DNA of 64,000 nt from Chionoecetes opilio (GCA_016584305.1 JACEEZ010021775.1:226001-290000), one strand, 5' to 3'. Counted from the first letter of the stretch, positions 13,101 to 24,968 are shown. The notes: generated by a model from the letters alone, not told the origin. A program made the numbers and translations.

Positions 13101-13459
13101 GTAGATATAACAGGTTTCTATTTTCCGTTGAGCAGAATGTACGCAATCATTCCAAATATAACAAATACCTGACAAACACGACGTAAGGTCAACTTCCCAA
13201 GAAACACTTCAGCACTGGACAATTCAATTATGGTATTGAGGTCACTTCCTTCTGCTCAATCCCATTACCAGGAAGCTCTAGGGTTTCTCTGGACTGTCTC
13301 ACACCCTCACCAGGCTGGCAAGCTGGCCTACATCACGGGGTGCATATGGTATACACATCAATGTTTCTGGCTGTTGGTCTGAATAGTTATTTCAATCTAA
13401 GCCTGATCAAGATTAGCGCAAGTGAAGCTCGTTTCTCGAATATCACAACTAGGCAAATA

Positions 13460-13460
<1 letters not shown>

Positions 13461-13516
<56 letters not shown>

Positions 13517-13531
13517 CACACACACACACAC
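13461..13531. repeat. (CA)n microsatellite
   Basis: About 35 dinucleotides with one interruption. Confidence 0.98.
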
Positions 13532-14015
13532 TTTCTCTGGATCTAAATATGATGTAATCATGTCAAAATGAATAAGATATAACACAATACATATGCACAA
13601 ACTGTAGGTCATAATTCAGGATATTGTAAATTGACTGCAGAGTCAGTAGGTTTCACAGTTCATGCACATCATTACACTCATGAGTCACACACAGGGTCCC
13701 GTGCATGACATGGTGGATGAAGCTCGGCAGCATTTCATATCAAAACAAACAAACAAACATTTCAGCTGAAATTTTAATATCATATCAACAATCATGCTCA
13801 CTAGACTACAGAAACCATTACAAGAGCAAACCAGAGGAAACATGCATCATTAGTCACTAAGGAAATGTTAATAGAGACTTGGAAGTCATGAAGTCATGCG
13901 TTGATACTCACACAACATGCACACACATGCAGGTTAAGAACAGTGCTAACAAAGGAATGGAAATGCAGTCATTTTCAGGCATCAAATAACATTACCAGTG
14001 ACACAATAGGTACAC

Positions 14016-14022
<7 letters not shown>

Positions 14023-14074
<52 letters not shown>
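14023..14074. repeat. (TA)n microsatellite
   Basis: About 25 dinucleotides after a short GT run. Confidence 0.98.
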
Positions 14075-14078
<4 letters not shown>

Positions 14079-14488
14079 CACACACACATTGTATGTTTTG
14101 ACATTTTGAGCCTCCACATTATATCAGCAATATTTCTATTTTCGGCCTAAATCCTTACAGGCGGCAGTGTCTGATTTCTTATTCCATAGATTATTTTTAG
14201 CTTAAAAAAAAATTGGCATAAACTGACAAACATACAGCATAACTTTGGCATAAGACTAAGAACTTATTTCTACTATTTATAGAATCACAATGAGTAAGTA
14301 CAAATTCATACATTGATGGTACATAAAACAAACTCAATTTAGTTTGTATGTTGGTATCTTTCCTAATCAAACCTTAGTCTTGGTTTCATGTGAATAATTC
14401 TTATACAAATCATTTTAGCTTGTTTCAGTAATTTACTCCTGTTCATATGTTTATGCAATCAAACGTGGGTATTGCCTCTAAATTAAAT

Positions 14489-14700
14489 AAACCCCTTGAG
14501 GCCAAGAAAGTAATTTCTATTGTAAATTGGCTACCATTCGTCAATTTTTAGTGAATATAAGCAATATCTTATAGATATGACCTGTTTAGTATCCTTGTCC
14601 ACTAGCTAATTTGGTATATTAAGTTACTTTTTGTAATTTTATGGCTAACAACAGACATTTTGTATATAGCAAAGGAAAGATCTGGGCGAGAAGGGGTTAA
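14489..14700 (+). mobile_element. TTAA-flanked MITE, copy 1 (piggyBac-like)
   Basis: About 205 bp starting CCCCTTGAGG and ending GGGCGAGAAGGGG with TTAA on the right. The left flank is mutated to ATAA. Inverted ends and TTAA suggest a non-autonomous piggyBac-like element. No coding capacity. Confidence 0.75.
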
Positions 14701-15113
14701 ACTAAAATGTCTAAGCACGTCTCATAATACTGTACATCAAAAGCTGAAGGTGTGCCAGGTAATTGTTTAGTGTTTAGTTTAGCCTTCTCATTCACAGCCT
14801 GTTAGCCGGTAAACCTTAACAGCTCCCTCTCCAACCGCCCCGTGTACTGCAAGCAAGTGTCGGCCAAAGCTGCTCATCACATCTTGCACCAATAAGCAGT
14901 TCTAGACCCTTTATAGAATCATGAGGATTGAAAACTGACAAAGAAATCCTATGGGCAAAAGTTATATTGCCAGGAACTTAATAACACAAGAACAAAAAAT
15001 TATTGTATGACAGATTGATGTTACAAATAATCTTGGTAATCTTACGTATCTTCAATTCTCATGATATTAAAAGGATTCTAGAAAGACTTATATGGTGCCA
15101 TCCAATCTTCTAC

Positions 15114-15278
15114 CTGGTGTGGGGGTGATGCTGGTGGTGGTGGTGGTGGTTGTGGTGGTGGGGTCTGGGAGGGTGGGGGGCTCTGAGGTATGTTCTACCA
15201 CAACCTGTGAGGTGGGTCTGGCTGGGCCCTCGCGCCGCTGAGCTACTACCGCCTCCTCCACCACCTCCTCTTGGTCCA
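15114..15278 (-). CDS. Ank2: Ankyrin exon e21 (Thr-rich tail)
   Basis: Reads VDQEEVVEEAVVAQRREGPA, SQVVVEHTSEPPTLPDP and then nine consecutive Thr followed by SITPTP. The acceptor GTCGTAG|TGGACC is a TAG type. The donor is CCAG|GTAGAA. At 165 nt it is phase-1 symmetric and fits e20 and e22 in frame. The poly-Thr is encoded by ACC/ACA triplets and may vary in length. Confidence 0.85.
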
Positions 15279-16431
15279 CTACGACAGTGTGACAGTGAAC
15301 ACAACACACTCAACCAAACACGCCAACTACACTCACTAGCGTAGGATAACTCATACAAAAGATATCTTAAAATAGGGAAAAGAATGATCTGTCTCTCTTC
15401 AGTGATTTGAAGATTCAAAGGTCTGAAACTGGTCTGACTAGGGTCTGAAACTGCTTGCTTTGGAAAAATGGGTAATTTGATCAAAAACATATTAAAGCAT
15501 AAACATGTTCAATAGTAATTTAGCAGGAAAATAGGAGGCGATTCAAAATATATAAAAGTACTAAGTTCCATCAGCTGCAACTACTGAACATGACAGTCAA
15601 TGCGGCAAGTTTACTCTGTAACAGGAACTATATTTACACTGCAAACATGAGCACAAGACTGGAGGGACTTACTCATGCCTTGAAGGGAAACTAATATCTT
15701 TTACTGCATGCAATCAATTGTGTGTATATGAAATCTGTGTTTGATTATAGGATTTATAATTTATGTGTGAATGTGAAGTGCTCTAATGTCTGCTATGTAC
15801 AATGATACACTTTTGATTTCCTTTCACTACCATTACACTGCAGTGACTTCTCTTTGCAGTGCACAGTGATCAAGATCCCATAGTCATACTCAGCTTCCTA
15901 AATCCAAACTTTACCGGTGATTATTTAATAATTATATTTTCTGTCATTTGAAAAGACAGTCATTGAAAATCTAGTTTATATAGCGTTTTATGAAAAAAAC
16001 TATCTGTCAAAAGATGCAGAAAAATAGAGCTGGCAGCTTCTTGAGACTCAAAGGATTTTGTAACATAAGTCGCCACTTGGGAGAAAACTTAACACAGGGA
16101 TTCAGGCCAGTTCGACCCATGGATTTACTCCATGGATTTACTCCATGGATTTACTCCATGGATTTACTCCATGGATTTACTCCATGGATTTACTCCATGG
16201 ATTTACTCCATGGATTTACTCCATGGATTTACTCCATAAGAGTCTGTACATAGTACAGACTCTTGTCTGTACTATGAAAAAAATTACAATCGACAATTTA
16301 CAGCAAGCAAGATAAGGATGGTTCACAGAAACAGATATGACAGTGCCAACCGTATGAAACTAATACTGAATGATGACCAACTCCAGATTTGATGAACTCA
16401 AACCCCGTGTGACGTGCATGCTAGCATTTAC
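15279..16431 (-). other. Ank2: Intron e20-e21
   Basis: AT-rich, unremarkable, except for the 13-bp CATGGATTTACTC array at 16117-16236 and a small hairpin just after it. No exon-like block seen. Confidence 0.8.
16117..16236. repeat. 13-bp tandem repeat
   Basis: About nine copies of CCATGGATTTACT, followed by a hairpin AGTCTGTAC-ATA-GTACAGACT at about 16241-16261. Confidence 0.95.
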
Positions 16432-17172
16432 CTTCTGGTTTCTCAGCTTTTCTCTTCTTGAACTTTTCCTCCAACTTCTCATCCAGCTTGCCAAGTTCCT
16501 CTCCAAGTTTCTGAAGAATGGCTGACTTGTCCTCCTCATCCATCATCTCCTTGCCGTCCACAGCCTTGGTGGTCTGCTTCTTCACTATGATGTGTTCCTG
16601 CACAGTGCCGTCGTCGGCGGTGGAGTAAGATCTTGTCTCTGTTGTGACCGACGTGGCATCGCCCGGACCTCCGACCACCTCAGTCTCTGTTGTGGTGACG
16701 ACTTTCTCGGAGTCTTTGTGTGAGGTCGGCAGCTTGTCTTCCCCCTTCTTTGTGTCCTCAGACTTCATTGCTTCAATTTCTTTCTCCTTAATGTCTTCTT
16801 TTATGAATGGTTTTTCTTTCTCAAGACTCTTTGGTTCCTCTTTGGAAACGCTCTCCTTAGTCATTGTCTCGTGTACAGGTTCTTTGATAACCTGGTGAGT
16901 GACACTGGTCTCTTCCTTGCTGCCTGGAACAATATGCGGGACAATCTTCATTGGCTCTGGAGCTTTGGCCTTCACGTCCGCCTCCTGTTTGGTGTCTTTT
17001 TTCATGGGTGTTGACGTGGCAGTGAAGGAAGTGAAAGCGGTGGAATCATCCACACTTTCATCCTTGGACACTGTCTCATCCGGGACAACCTTTTCCTCCC
17101 CGGCATATTTCTTCTCCTCACTCTCATAGGTCGGAGACAAGTCAGCCGTGTGCTGGTCCCGACTGCTCTTGT
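16432..17172 (-). CDS. Ank2: Ankyrin exon e20 (Lys/Glu-rich tail)
   Basis: This 247-residue open segment starts DKSSRDQHTADLSPTYES. It is low-complexity and charged: KEE, EKE and SVSKEE strings, then a Thr/Val-rich part with VTTTETEVVGGPGDATSV and the pattern VQEHIIVKKQTTKAVDGKEM. It ends in a probable coiled coil, QKLGEELGKLDEKLEEKFKK. The ETEVVGG...TETRSYS style resembles filament and ankyrin tails. The acceptor is AACCTCCAG|AC and the donor GAAG|GTAAAT. It is phase-1 symmetric and can be skipped. If the donor is not used, translation ends two codons later at GKC-stop. Confidence 0.93.
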
Positions 17173-17754
17173 CTGGAGGTTGGCAGGACCATTATGAGAA
17201 CAACTTTATAGTGATAGCAGACACAACTCTATACACCCAGACATTTTGCCTATTTCTGAAGTACTTATGTACATAATACTGTCTGGCTGCAGTGACATCT
17301 TAATTTCTATCTGCAGCAGCTTGCATTAAGGCTACTAATTACTAAACACTTCAACTTAAAGATGTAATCAATAAAGAGTCAGCAAATTAAGATCCTTAAA
17401 TCAATGTCTGATGAAGATCGCATGGTCGACCATGAACAATATTTTGAGCTACATTGTAATATTGATACTTCTTATGGGGGGAATTTTGATGGGACAATTA
17501 TCATAGTAGAATTGTAGTGATAATGATATTTAAAAAAAAATTAATAATAAAAAAATAAAAAATAAAACATTTGAATAATCATGACAATAATGTGTAACTA
17601 GTCTATGAAACAGATTTCATGAATTTTTATGAGTCATCAAAATTCAGCAGAATATAATGCTAGTACATTGTATACTCCAACAATTGTAATGAACTGGACT
17701 AGTTTGGCAGGAGCAAGGGACACTTGGTATACAATCCAATACATCACTCTGTGC

Positions 17755-18048
17755 TAAGGTACAGATGGGGGCATACGCTATGCTGCGCATGGCCTCGGTG
17801 CTCATCTCCGTGGCATTAGCCCTTTGAGCCTGTGGTGGGTGAGGACCCGTTACCCCGGGACACAGGGCTAGTGTGACACCCGGGTTACCACAGTTACCTT
17901 CCCCAGGTTTCCCCAGGTACCCATTTATCAACCCCGAAAGGGAGGAAGAACAACTAGGTTGGCTGGTCGCCGACTTGCTCAGGCCCGGATTCGAACCCGG
18001 GCCTGCAGATTGGCAGCCAGGCACGCTGGCCACTGCACCACGGAGGCA
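17755..18048 (-). mobile_element. tRNA-derived SINE
   Basis: The minus strand has an A-box-like TGGTGCAGTGG (18040-18030) and a perfect B box GGTTCGAATCC (17998-17988), 32 bp apart, as in pol III promoters. The body follows. The tail ends GCGTATGCCCCC, resembling the 3' end of the LINE at 62401. Confidence 0.8.
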
Positions 18049-18805
18049 GCAATGTGCACTGGTTGATATTTCATGTGAAATTTTCATTTGTTTACTGATT
18101 TCAAATGACTGTGTGAATGGCTTTAGTTTTATGGTTCTCCTTTTTAAAAGAATATTTGTTTTGTAGCCTCATCACAATTCATATCACGGATATTCTCACA
18201 TTTTCCCAAATATGTCTATACGTACTATGCATTAAATGCAATAAAGTCTTGCAGATATATAAACATACTAACACAGAAATGACTCATTCATCCCATTAAA
18301 TTATTTCATAAACTACAACAGCTAAAAAACTCATACTTCTCAAATTGGTTAAAAAATATTTTATGAGCACATAATGTACAAATATGAAAACCCTCACTGT
18401 TTAGAGATCAGCAAGACTTTGATCGGCCTCACGGCGCCAACGCACGGAAAAATCCTGAATCCTAAACTTTGAAATGTTGAATACTGTCAAAACAACAGAT
18501 CAACAACCCAAGTGTGACCCTGACCCAGGCATCATCAGGTGACCTAAGCTTGACCCAGACAAGGCCACTACACCAACACATCAAATTCTTGTCAGTCTCC
18601 AACGGACAAAGGGGACTTAGAAGTGACACACAGAGCCTAACGCAGCCACAGCAGCCTGAGGGGCGGCGAGAACACCTTCTAACAAAACATCAAAACAAGA
18701 ATTGTCAAAAATTGTCAAAAGTGTATCTTTGTTCCCTCAATGATCGCATTCTCCACTGATTGAGTCATCACGTGATATCCACAGTGACGAGTGGCCCAGC
18801 TCATG

Positions 18806-19017
18806 TTAACCCCTTGAGGCCCAGAACGTAATTTCCATTGTAATTTGGGTACCATTAGATGAGTTTTAGTGAATATAAGCAATATTTAATAGATATGACC
18901 TGTTTAGTACCCTTGTCGACTAACTAATTTGGTATATTAAGTTACTTTTTGTAATTTTATGGCTCGACAACATACAATTTTCTATAGCAAAGGAAAGATC
19001 TGGGCACGAAGGGGATA
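18806..19017 (+). mobile_element. TTAA-flanked MITE, copy 2
   Basis: Same family: TTAA then CCCCTTGAGGCCCAG on the left. The right end GGGCACGAAGGGG is followed by ATAA, a one-base decay of the target site. Confidence 0.8.
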
Positions 19018-19498
19018 ATGATGGATTCTACAGCCTTGCTGGAAAAGATGCAACTCAAACATTGCCTTGCTTTTCATTATACTATAACACTCAGAACATA
19101 TTCCCTAGACAGGGTTACAAATCTTATTATAATTTGAAGTTATCCCTGAAATACATAACCTTTCCTCCACCCCAGAAATAATGACCTAGAGATACAAGTG
19201 TTAATGTGAGACTATAAACACGTTAAGCTCTGGTGCTCACATAGGACAACCAAACACTAATAACAGTCAGCTCTTCCATAACATTACACGCATTTCACCT
19301 TATTATGCACTGGCAGCTTATAACAAAACTTGAAGGAGATGATACACATAGTTCCGTCCTTACAATGTCAAGTGTATCATTAGCAAGGGATGGATTGCAT
19401 ATATCTAGTTCTAAGTCAAACAGGACTCGATATATGGCTACACATAGGTAACAATAGTCCCTATAGGAGAAAAACACACTAATGGGCCCTGTACTACT

Positions 19499-19499
<1 letters not shown>

Positions 19500-19588
<89 letters not shown>
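19500..19588. repeat. (CT)n microsatellite
   Basis: About 44 dinucleotides. GA-rich in the ankyrin transcript. Confidence 0.98.
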
Positions 19589-19590
<2 letters not shown>

Positions 19591-20287
19591 AAGAAGGTAC
19601 AGGTTGAAGTTCCCAAACTCAGCAACCTCGGGACCAGCGCCGAGCCGAGTAATGGAATTTTCCGACTTTTAGAACGTAGATATATTAAGGGGAAAAAAAT
19701 GGTTTGGGAGCCATAATACCAATAACAGACCTGTAGAAGTACACAAAATAACAGTGTACACAACTCTACAGTCACAACGCCACTGAACAATAACAACAAA
19801 CAAATCGGCGGGAGAAACCAAGCGGCCTAGTGTGGCACCTAGCGGCCGACCCGGCAATTACGCGCCGGGTTTTGGGTGTTCTGCCGGGTTTTGGAAAATC
19901 CGGAACCATAGCCGAGTTTTGGGTGTTGCAGAGTCTTAGGATGCCGAGTTTGGGAACTTCAACCTGTATTTCAACCAAGTCTATCTGTATAATAATCTAT
20001 CTTTGGTTGCTTCTTCGACCACGTATGTCTTTGCATTTTACTATCTGGGAATGAGATTACTGTATTTCAGATTTCTAGCAAGTAGGTGATCCTTTCTTTA
20101 TAGTTTCTACATTTATGAGCAGACGATATATTCCAATAAACTAATCAAGTACTTTTTGTGATGCACTGAGATCTGTTTCAGTCAGGACCTTTGCCAAGTG
20201 ACACACTCACACAATTCTTGCTAAATGAGTAAATAAAATCTATATTATGCTAAAACGTACTACACTGAAGTACCCTTACTACAGACA

Positions 20288-20551
20288 CAGGGCCGCTTCT
20301 TACTGTATGCGAACTACGCGGTTGCACAGGGGCCCCGAAGCCACCAAGGGGCCCCCAAGCTGCCATTATCTGCTTTTTTTTAGAATCTAGTCTCTTTTCC
20401 TATTAAAGTGCACCAGATTGATGCATTTAAATATCAAAGGTGTGCCCCCGGACCACCTTAGAGGGCTTGGAATCCCCCCACCATAGTTTTACAAAATAGG
20501 TCCCCAAAACACCATTTCGCATAGGGCCCCAAAAGGCTAGAAACGGCACTG
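20288..20551. mobile_element. hAT-like non-autonomous element
   Basis: Starts CAGGGCCGCTTCTTACTG and ends GGCTAGAAACGGCACTG, imperfect inverted ends of hAT type. There is a GGGGCCCC-rich interior. No 8-bp target duplication is evident. Confidence 0.35.
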
Positions 20552-20811
20552 CCATACATACTTTATCAGTTTCCACTAACTAATGAAGATATTGATTTAT
20601 ATTCTAGCAAGGGTTGAATTTTGGTATGGTGTAAAACTGTTTTCTTGAAGGCATATATAAATGTACACATATCATTAGGCGTCTGTTTGTTTTTTCCAAG
20701 TACGTACTAGATAAAATAATGGTTCAAGCTAAAGCAGCACTACATGAGAGAAATGATGAGGTTTAAAATATATAAAATAGTCAAGAAAATGGATGGATTG
20801 GTTATAGTTAC

Positions 20812-20860
20812 CGTGGTATGCTTTCTGGTTCTCCTCTTCCTCCTCCGCACTCTCGGCCTC
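20812..20860 (-). CDS. Ank2: Ankyrin exon e19 (acidic, 49 nt)
   Basis: Encodes EAESAEEEEENQKAYH plus one base. The acceptor is GTCTTCAG and the donor CACG|GTAACT. It changes phase from 0 to 1, so it is needed to connect e17/e18 with e20 in frame. The run of Glu suggests a disordered acidic segment. Confidence 0.85.
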
Positions 20861-21361
20861 CTGAAGACACAAAGAAATGATCGTAAATAAAGGCAAGGCA
20901 AGGAAAGGAAAAATATAGGAAAGGAAATATAGGATGACGAAAGAGCAAGAATATACTAGGTAAAAAAAAAGTGAAATGGCGTTAAATATGGTGGGTTAGA
21001 AATGTGGGTTGAATCTAAACACACAAAGAAGGGGTTAGAATGGTGGGTTAGAAATGTGGGTTGAATTTAAACACACAATGAAAAATACTTCAGTGCAAAT
21101 GAGAAGAACAGATCAACATCAATATGAATGCATGGACGAGTGAAGATCATTGTGGGAAACTTAACAAAACAAAAAAAAAGTGTGATTTCGGCAAAGTTCA
21201 ATTACTTCTATGAAAAAAATTACATCTGGGGTTAGGTATAATGAAATCATCCAACCCTTGAAGAAAACCAGCATAAAAAATGAGAGATTGGGAAATAAAT
21301 ACCCAATGTTTAATTAATGACAGTAGGTAAATAAATAACAGGAAGAAATTGGGGTCAGGCA

Positions 21362-21439
<78 letters not shown>

Positions 21440-21767
21440 GTGAATAATCCCTGTCTGGCAAATAAAGTACAGCCAAAAATTCTGCACATCAACATATATT
21501 TGATAAACAAAATATATATTAATTATGTAATGAAGGATAAATTCACTACAACAAACTGATCTTGTATTTCATGAAGAAAATAGAGACAAATATCAAAAGA
21601 GGACGTCAGATAATTAACCATTTTATGTGCTGTATATCAATGAGTGTAGGAAATTAACGATGAAAATATCCCATCCATTTAATAATTATATCCATATGTC
21701 CAGCAGTACTCTTATGTTATGCCACCATGCAATGCCTCCATGCTTTATACTACATGTCTGCACTCAC
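20861..21767 (-). other. Ank2: Intron e18-e19
   Basis: Short intron with a direct duplication of about 45 bp (GGTGGGTTAGAAATGTGGG type, near 20988-21078) and a CT microsatellite at 21365-21436. Nothing else identifiable. Confidence 0.8.
21365..21436. repeat. (CT)n microsatellite
   Basis: About 36 dinucleotides. Confidence 0.98.
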
Positions 21768-21785
21768 CCTCAGTTCCTTAAGGCG
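21768..21785 (-). CDS. Ank2: Ankyrin microexon e18, 18 nt (RLKELR)
   Basis: CGC CTT AAG GAA CTG AGG is flanked by a CTATTGCAG acceptor and a GTGAGT donor. It is phase 0 at both ends and reads RLKELR, a short charged helix-like insert between the death-domain tail and the acidic tail. Skipping it keeps the frame. A foldback MITE begins about 50 nt upstream of the acceptor, close to where the branch point should be. Confidence 0.75.
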
Positions 21786-21835
21786 CTGCAATAGGCAAGC
21801 AGGCAAGAGCAAAATAAGTATGGCAACAATATAAC

Positions 21836-22079
21836 ACGGTACTGTCAATAACACTATGGTCGCCACGGTGCACTGATGTCGCCAGGTGCCATATATTACG
21901 AATTTTACCACTAAAGCATCACTACAGACTTGTATATGCCACAGAAGAGGCATGCACAGTAGTTTATGTTATATACCTGTCTTCAATGGCACATACAAGT
22001 TTGTAGTCATGCTAAAATTCGTAATATAAGGCGCCTGGCGACATGAGTGCACCGTTGCGACTATAGTGTTATCTACGGT
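21836..22079. mobile_element. Foldback element family B, copy 1
   Basis: Inverted arms of roughly 100 bp share AACACTATrGTCGCCACGG and GTCGCCAGG strings, with a centre containing GGCATGCACAGTAG. The right end CTACGGTG is intact and the left end is decayed. It lies about 50 bp from microexon e18. Confidence 0.8.
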
Positions 22080-22338
22080 GGGGCAGTCTCTCTATGACCA
22101 ACATTAGGTAAGGTAACAGACTAACATTCCACTCTAACTAACACTCAATATTACCATCATGATATTCAAGTCTATTTAATACATAAATTAAAAGTATACA
22201 TATACCTACAGGTAGTAATATATAGTATGCATAGTAGGGCCTCAACATACAAAGGGATCAACTTGCAGGACCACCAAGGCTGTGTTTGCCTTCTGACTTT
22301 TAGTTCAAGATATAATAAAAAATGGAAGATATAATGTA

Positions 22339-23067
22339 GTGTTGCAGCGAGTGTCCCTGTGTTAGGCAATAGTGAGTGTTCCTGTGTTAGGTAATGGTGA
22401 GTGTTCCTGTGTTAGGCAGTGGCGAGTGTCCCTGTGTTAGGCAATGGTAGGATCCCTGTGTTAGGCAATGGTGAGTGTTCCTGTGTTAGGCAGTGGCGAG
22501 TGTTCCTGTGTTAGGCAATGGTGAGTGTCCCTGTGTTAGGTAATGGTGAGTGTTCCTGTGTTAGGCAATGGTGAGTGTTCCTGTGTTAGGTAATGGCGAG
22601 TGTTCCTGTGTTAGGCAGTGGCGAGTGTTCCTGTGTTAGGCAATGGCGAGTGTCCCTGTGTTAGGCAGTGGCGAGTGTTCCTGTGTTAGGCAATGGCGAG
22701 TGTTCCTGTGTTAGGCAGTGGTGAGTGTTCCTGTGTTAGGCAATGGCGAGTGTTCCTGTGTTAGGCAATGGCGAGTGTTCCTGTGTTAGGTAATGGCGAG
22801 TGTTCCTGTGTTAGGCAAAGGCGAGTGTTCCTGTGTTAGGCAATGGCGAGTGTTCCTGTGTTAGGTAATGGCGAGTGTTCCTGTGTTAGGCAATGGCGAG
22901 TGTTCCTGTGTTAGGTAATGGCGAGTGTTCCTGTGTTAGGCAAAGGCGAGTGTTCCTGTGTTAGGCAATGGCGAGTGTTCCTGTGTTAGGTAATGGCGAG
23001 TGTTCCTGTGTTAGGCAATGGCGAGTGTTCCTGTGTTAGGTAATGGCGAGTGTTCCTGTGTTAGGTA
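22339..23067. repeat. 25-bp minisatellite, about 29 copies
   Basis: Unit GTGTTCCTGTGTTAGGCAAT followed by GGCGA, with variants (TAAT, CAGT, CAAAG) interspersed and some larger blocks of units repeated. Confidence 0.95.
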
Positions 23068-23344
23068 AGTTTGTTTTATCTGTCAAATGAAACTGGAGTG
23101 TAATAATGAGTAAAATGAGTTGGGTTGTCTGCTCGCCCTTTGCCAGGATATAATGTGGCTGCAAGGTGTCCATTGTTCCACTCATGCCATGTACATACAG
23201 AATGTGAGGAGGAATGCCCTGTATCCTCACAGCAGTGTTCCGTGAGGGAGGCTTCAATACAACACTGTGCGCCATCTACAAGTGTGTGCGTCCTTGCTAA
23301 ACACAACATTGACAATATCCACACGGGCTGCATAGCTAATCATA

Positions 23345-23440
23345 ACTTCTGATTCAAGTCTGTCAAGTAACAGGAACTATCATGTGTAGGTCTCACGGCC
23401 TCATGTAGCTTCCATATTTTCTTATGTTCTTATGTTCTCT
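23345..23440 (-). repeat. Interspersed repeat, reverse fragment
   Basis: ACAGGAACTATCATGTGTAG then GTCTCACGGCCTCATGTAGC is the reverse complement of the 27273 unit, followed by CTTATGTTCTTATGTTCT. Confidence 0.6.
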
Positions 23441-23534
23441 CCTTCTACAACACTACTTGCCATATTTCCACATGTGCATTGATACAACATAATGTGGTAG
23501 GCCGTGTGGATGTGGGGATGCGGTTTGCCTGCTA

Positions 23535-23738
23535 TTAACCCCTTGAGACCCAGAACGTAATTTCCATTGTAATTTGGGTACCATTAAACGGTTTCTAAGC
23601 AATGTTTTTATAGACATGACCTGTTTAGTATCCTTGTCCACTAACTAATTTGGTATATTCAGTCACTTTTCGTAATTTTATGGCTAACAACAGGCAATTT
23701 TTTATAGCAAAGGAAAGATCTGGGCGTGAACGGGTTAA
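23535..23738 (+). mobile_element. TTAA-flanked MITE, copy 3
   Basis: TTAA at both ends. Inner sequence slightly shortened (a stretch near GGTTTCTAAGCAATG lacks about 10 bp compared with other copies). Confidence 0.85.
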
Positions 23739-24968
23739 ACATCAAGAATTATGACCTCAAACATCTGTGTATGTATGTATGTATATGTATTTATGTATGC
23801 GCATACTGCTGTTCATGCCTACTCTCTTGCTTTCATTATTACTATCATCATTGTCAGCATCAGTCTGGTGTAGGGATGTGGCAGGAATGTGGCACGCCCA
23901 CCGCCCGCCACAGTGTGATCTCATAATAGGAACATTTGATTATAAGAAATTGAATGATACGAGAAACAAGTTTGCACCCTGATTCACTGTTCAATAAAAG
24001 ATTGTTGAATAATATGACTCTTCCTATGTCCATACCTGCCTGTTCATTTTCCATTGATCTTGTGTCTATTTAACCTTTTAATCATTTGATAAAGTATAAT
24101 CTGTTTATTTCAGTAACAGCAACAGAAACCTCAAGAAAAAGAATATTCATGCACTACGAACACACACTCTATTGTCCGTAATGACCAGCAAAGGGAGAAT
24201 GCTTATATGTACAACTAACTAAATCTATGACACTAAACTGATCTAATCTATCACACGTCCATTTACTACTTCCATGACACTTACAGAGAAGCGACTAGTA
24301 TTAGACTAAGCCTGAAGCCGTCTGTCCAGGCTACAACAGAGGGGTGTTTACTGCCGTCAGTGCAGAGGCCAGTACAGTGATGCTTCTAAACACACGCAAT
24401 AGTATCCTCACGTTATCTATTTATCGTGCTCATACAGACTAACAAATTCATACATTACTTCCCTACCCTGATCTACTTCAATCTCAAGTATGATCCTACT
24501 ATATTTTCATACCTATATACCTACCATACTTTCCTACAATACTCTCCTACTATATTATTATACTAGATTATTCATACTTTTTCCATTCCTACTATATTTT
24601 CCTGTGTTATTCCCATGTTCATCACACAACCAAAGTCTGTTCAGTACTGTGGCCCTTCTAATGCCTGTCTGCCACCCTAATGATGCAAACTATCATCATA
24701 CATCACCATCACATGCTAAACTGTCACCCCAAAATAGCACCATCACATGCTAAACTGTCACCCCAAAATCTATCCACATGCTAAACTGTCACCCCAAAAT
24801 CTATCTTTGCCATAATTTTTATTTACCTTAATCTCCTGTACGGTAGTCTTTTTTACCCTTATAAGTGGTCCCATTGTCTTTGTATCAAGTTTCATACATC
24901 ACGATATATTCCATGCATCTTAGAAATATTGCTACAAAAGCATGAGCTTCCCTTGCAATATTGGCCTT

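Larger units (their letters stand above)
4755..15113 (-). other. Ank2: Intron e21-e22 (about 10.4 kb)
   Basis: Holds minisatellites (7-bp, 32-bp, 22-bp), TA, CA and GATA microsatellites, a complete foldback element at 9588-9958, a Tigger-like MITE near 11180-11655, a LINE 3' tail near 12670-12860 and one TTAA-flanked MITE at 14489-14700. From 4755 to 6740, apart from a purine-rich patch at 5790-5900, I see nothing identifiable. The same is true of 8600-9580 and 9960-11140. A phase-mismatched exon-like block is listed separately. Confidence 0.85.
17173..20811 (-). other. Ank2: Intron e19-e20
   Basis: Contains a tRNA-derived SINE (17755-18048), a TTAA-flanked MITE (18806-19017), a long CT microsatellite (19500-19588) and a possible hAT-like element (20288-20551). 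At 19608-19970, a motif of the form GAGGTTCCCAAACTCGGCA occurs in both orientations, so another degenerate inverted-repeat element is likely there. The remainder is anonymous AT-rich DNA. Confidence 0.8.

Noticed and set aside
17644..18166. Overlapping open frames of 147 and 97 codons
   Set aside because: They read through a tRNA-derived SINE on opposite strands.
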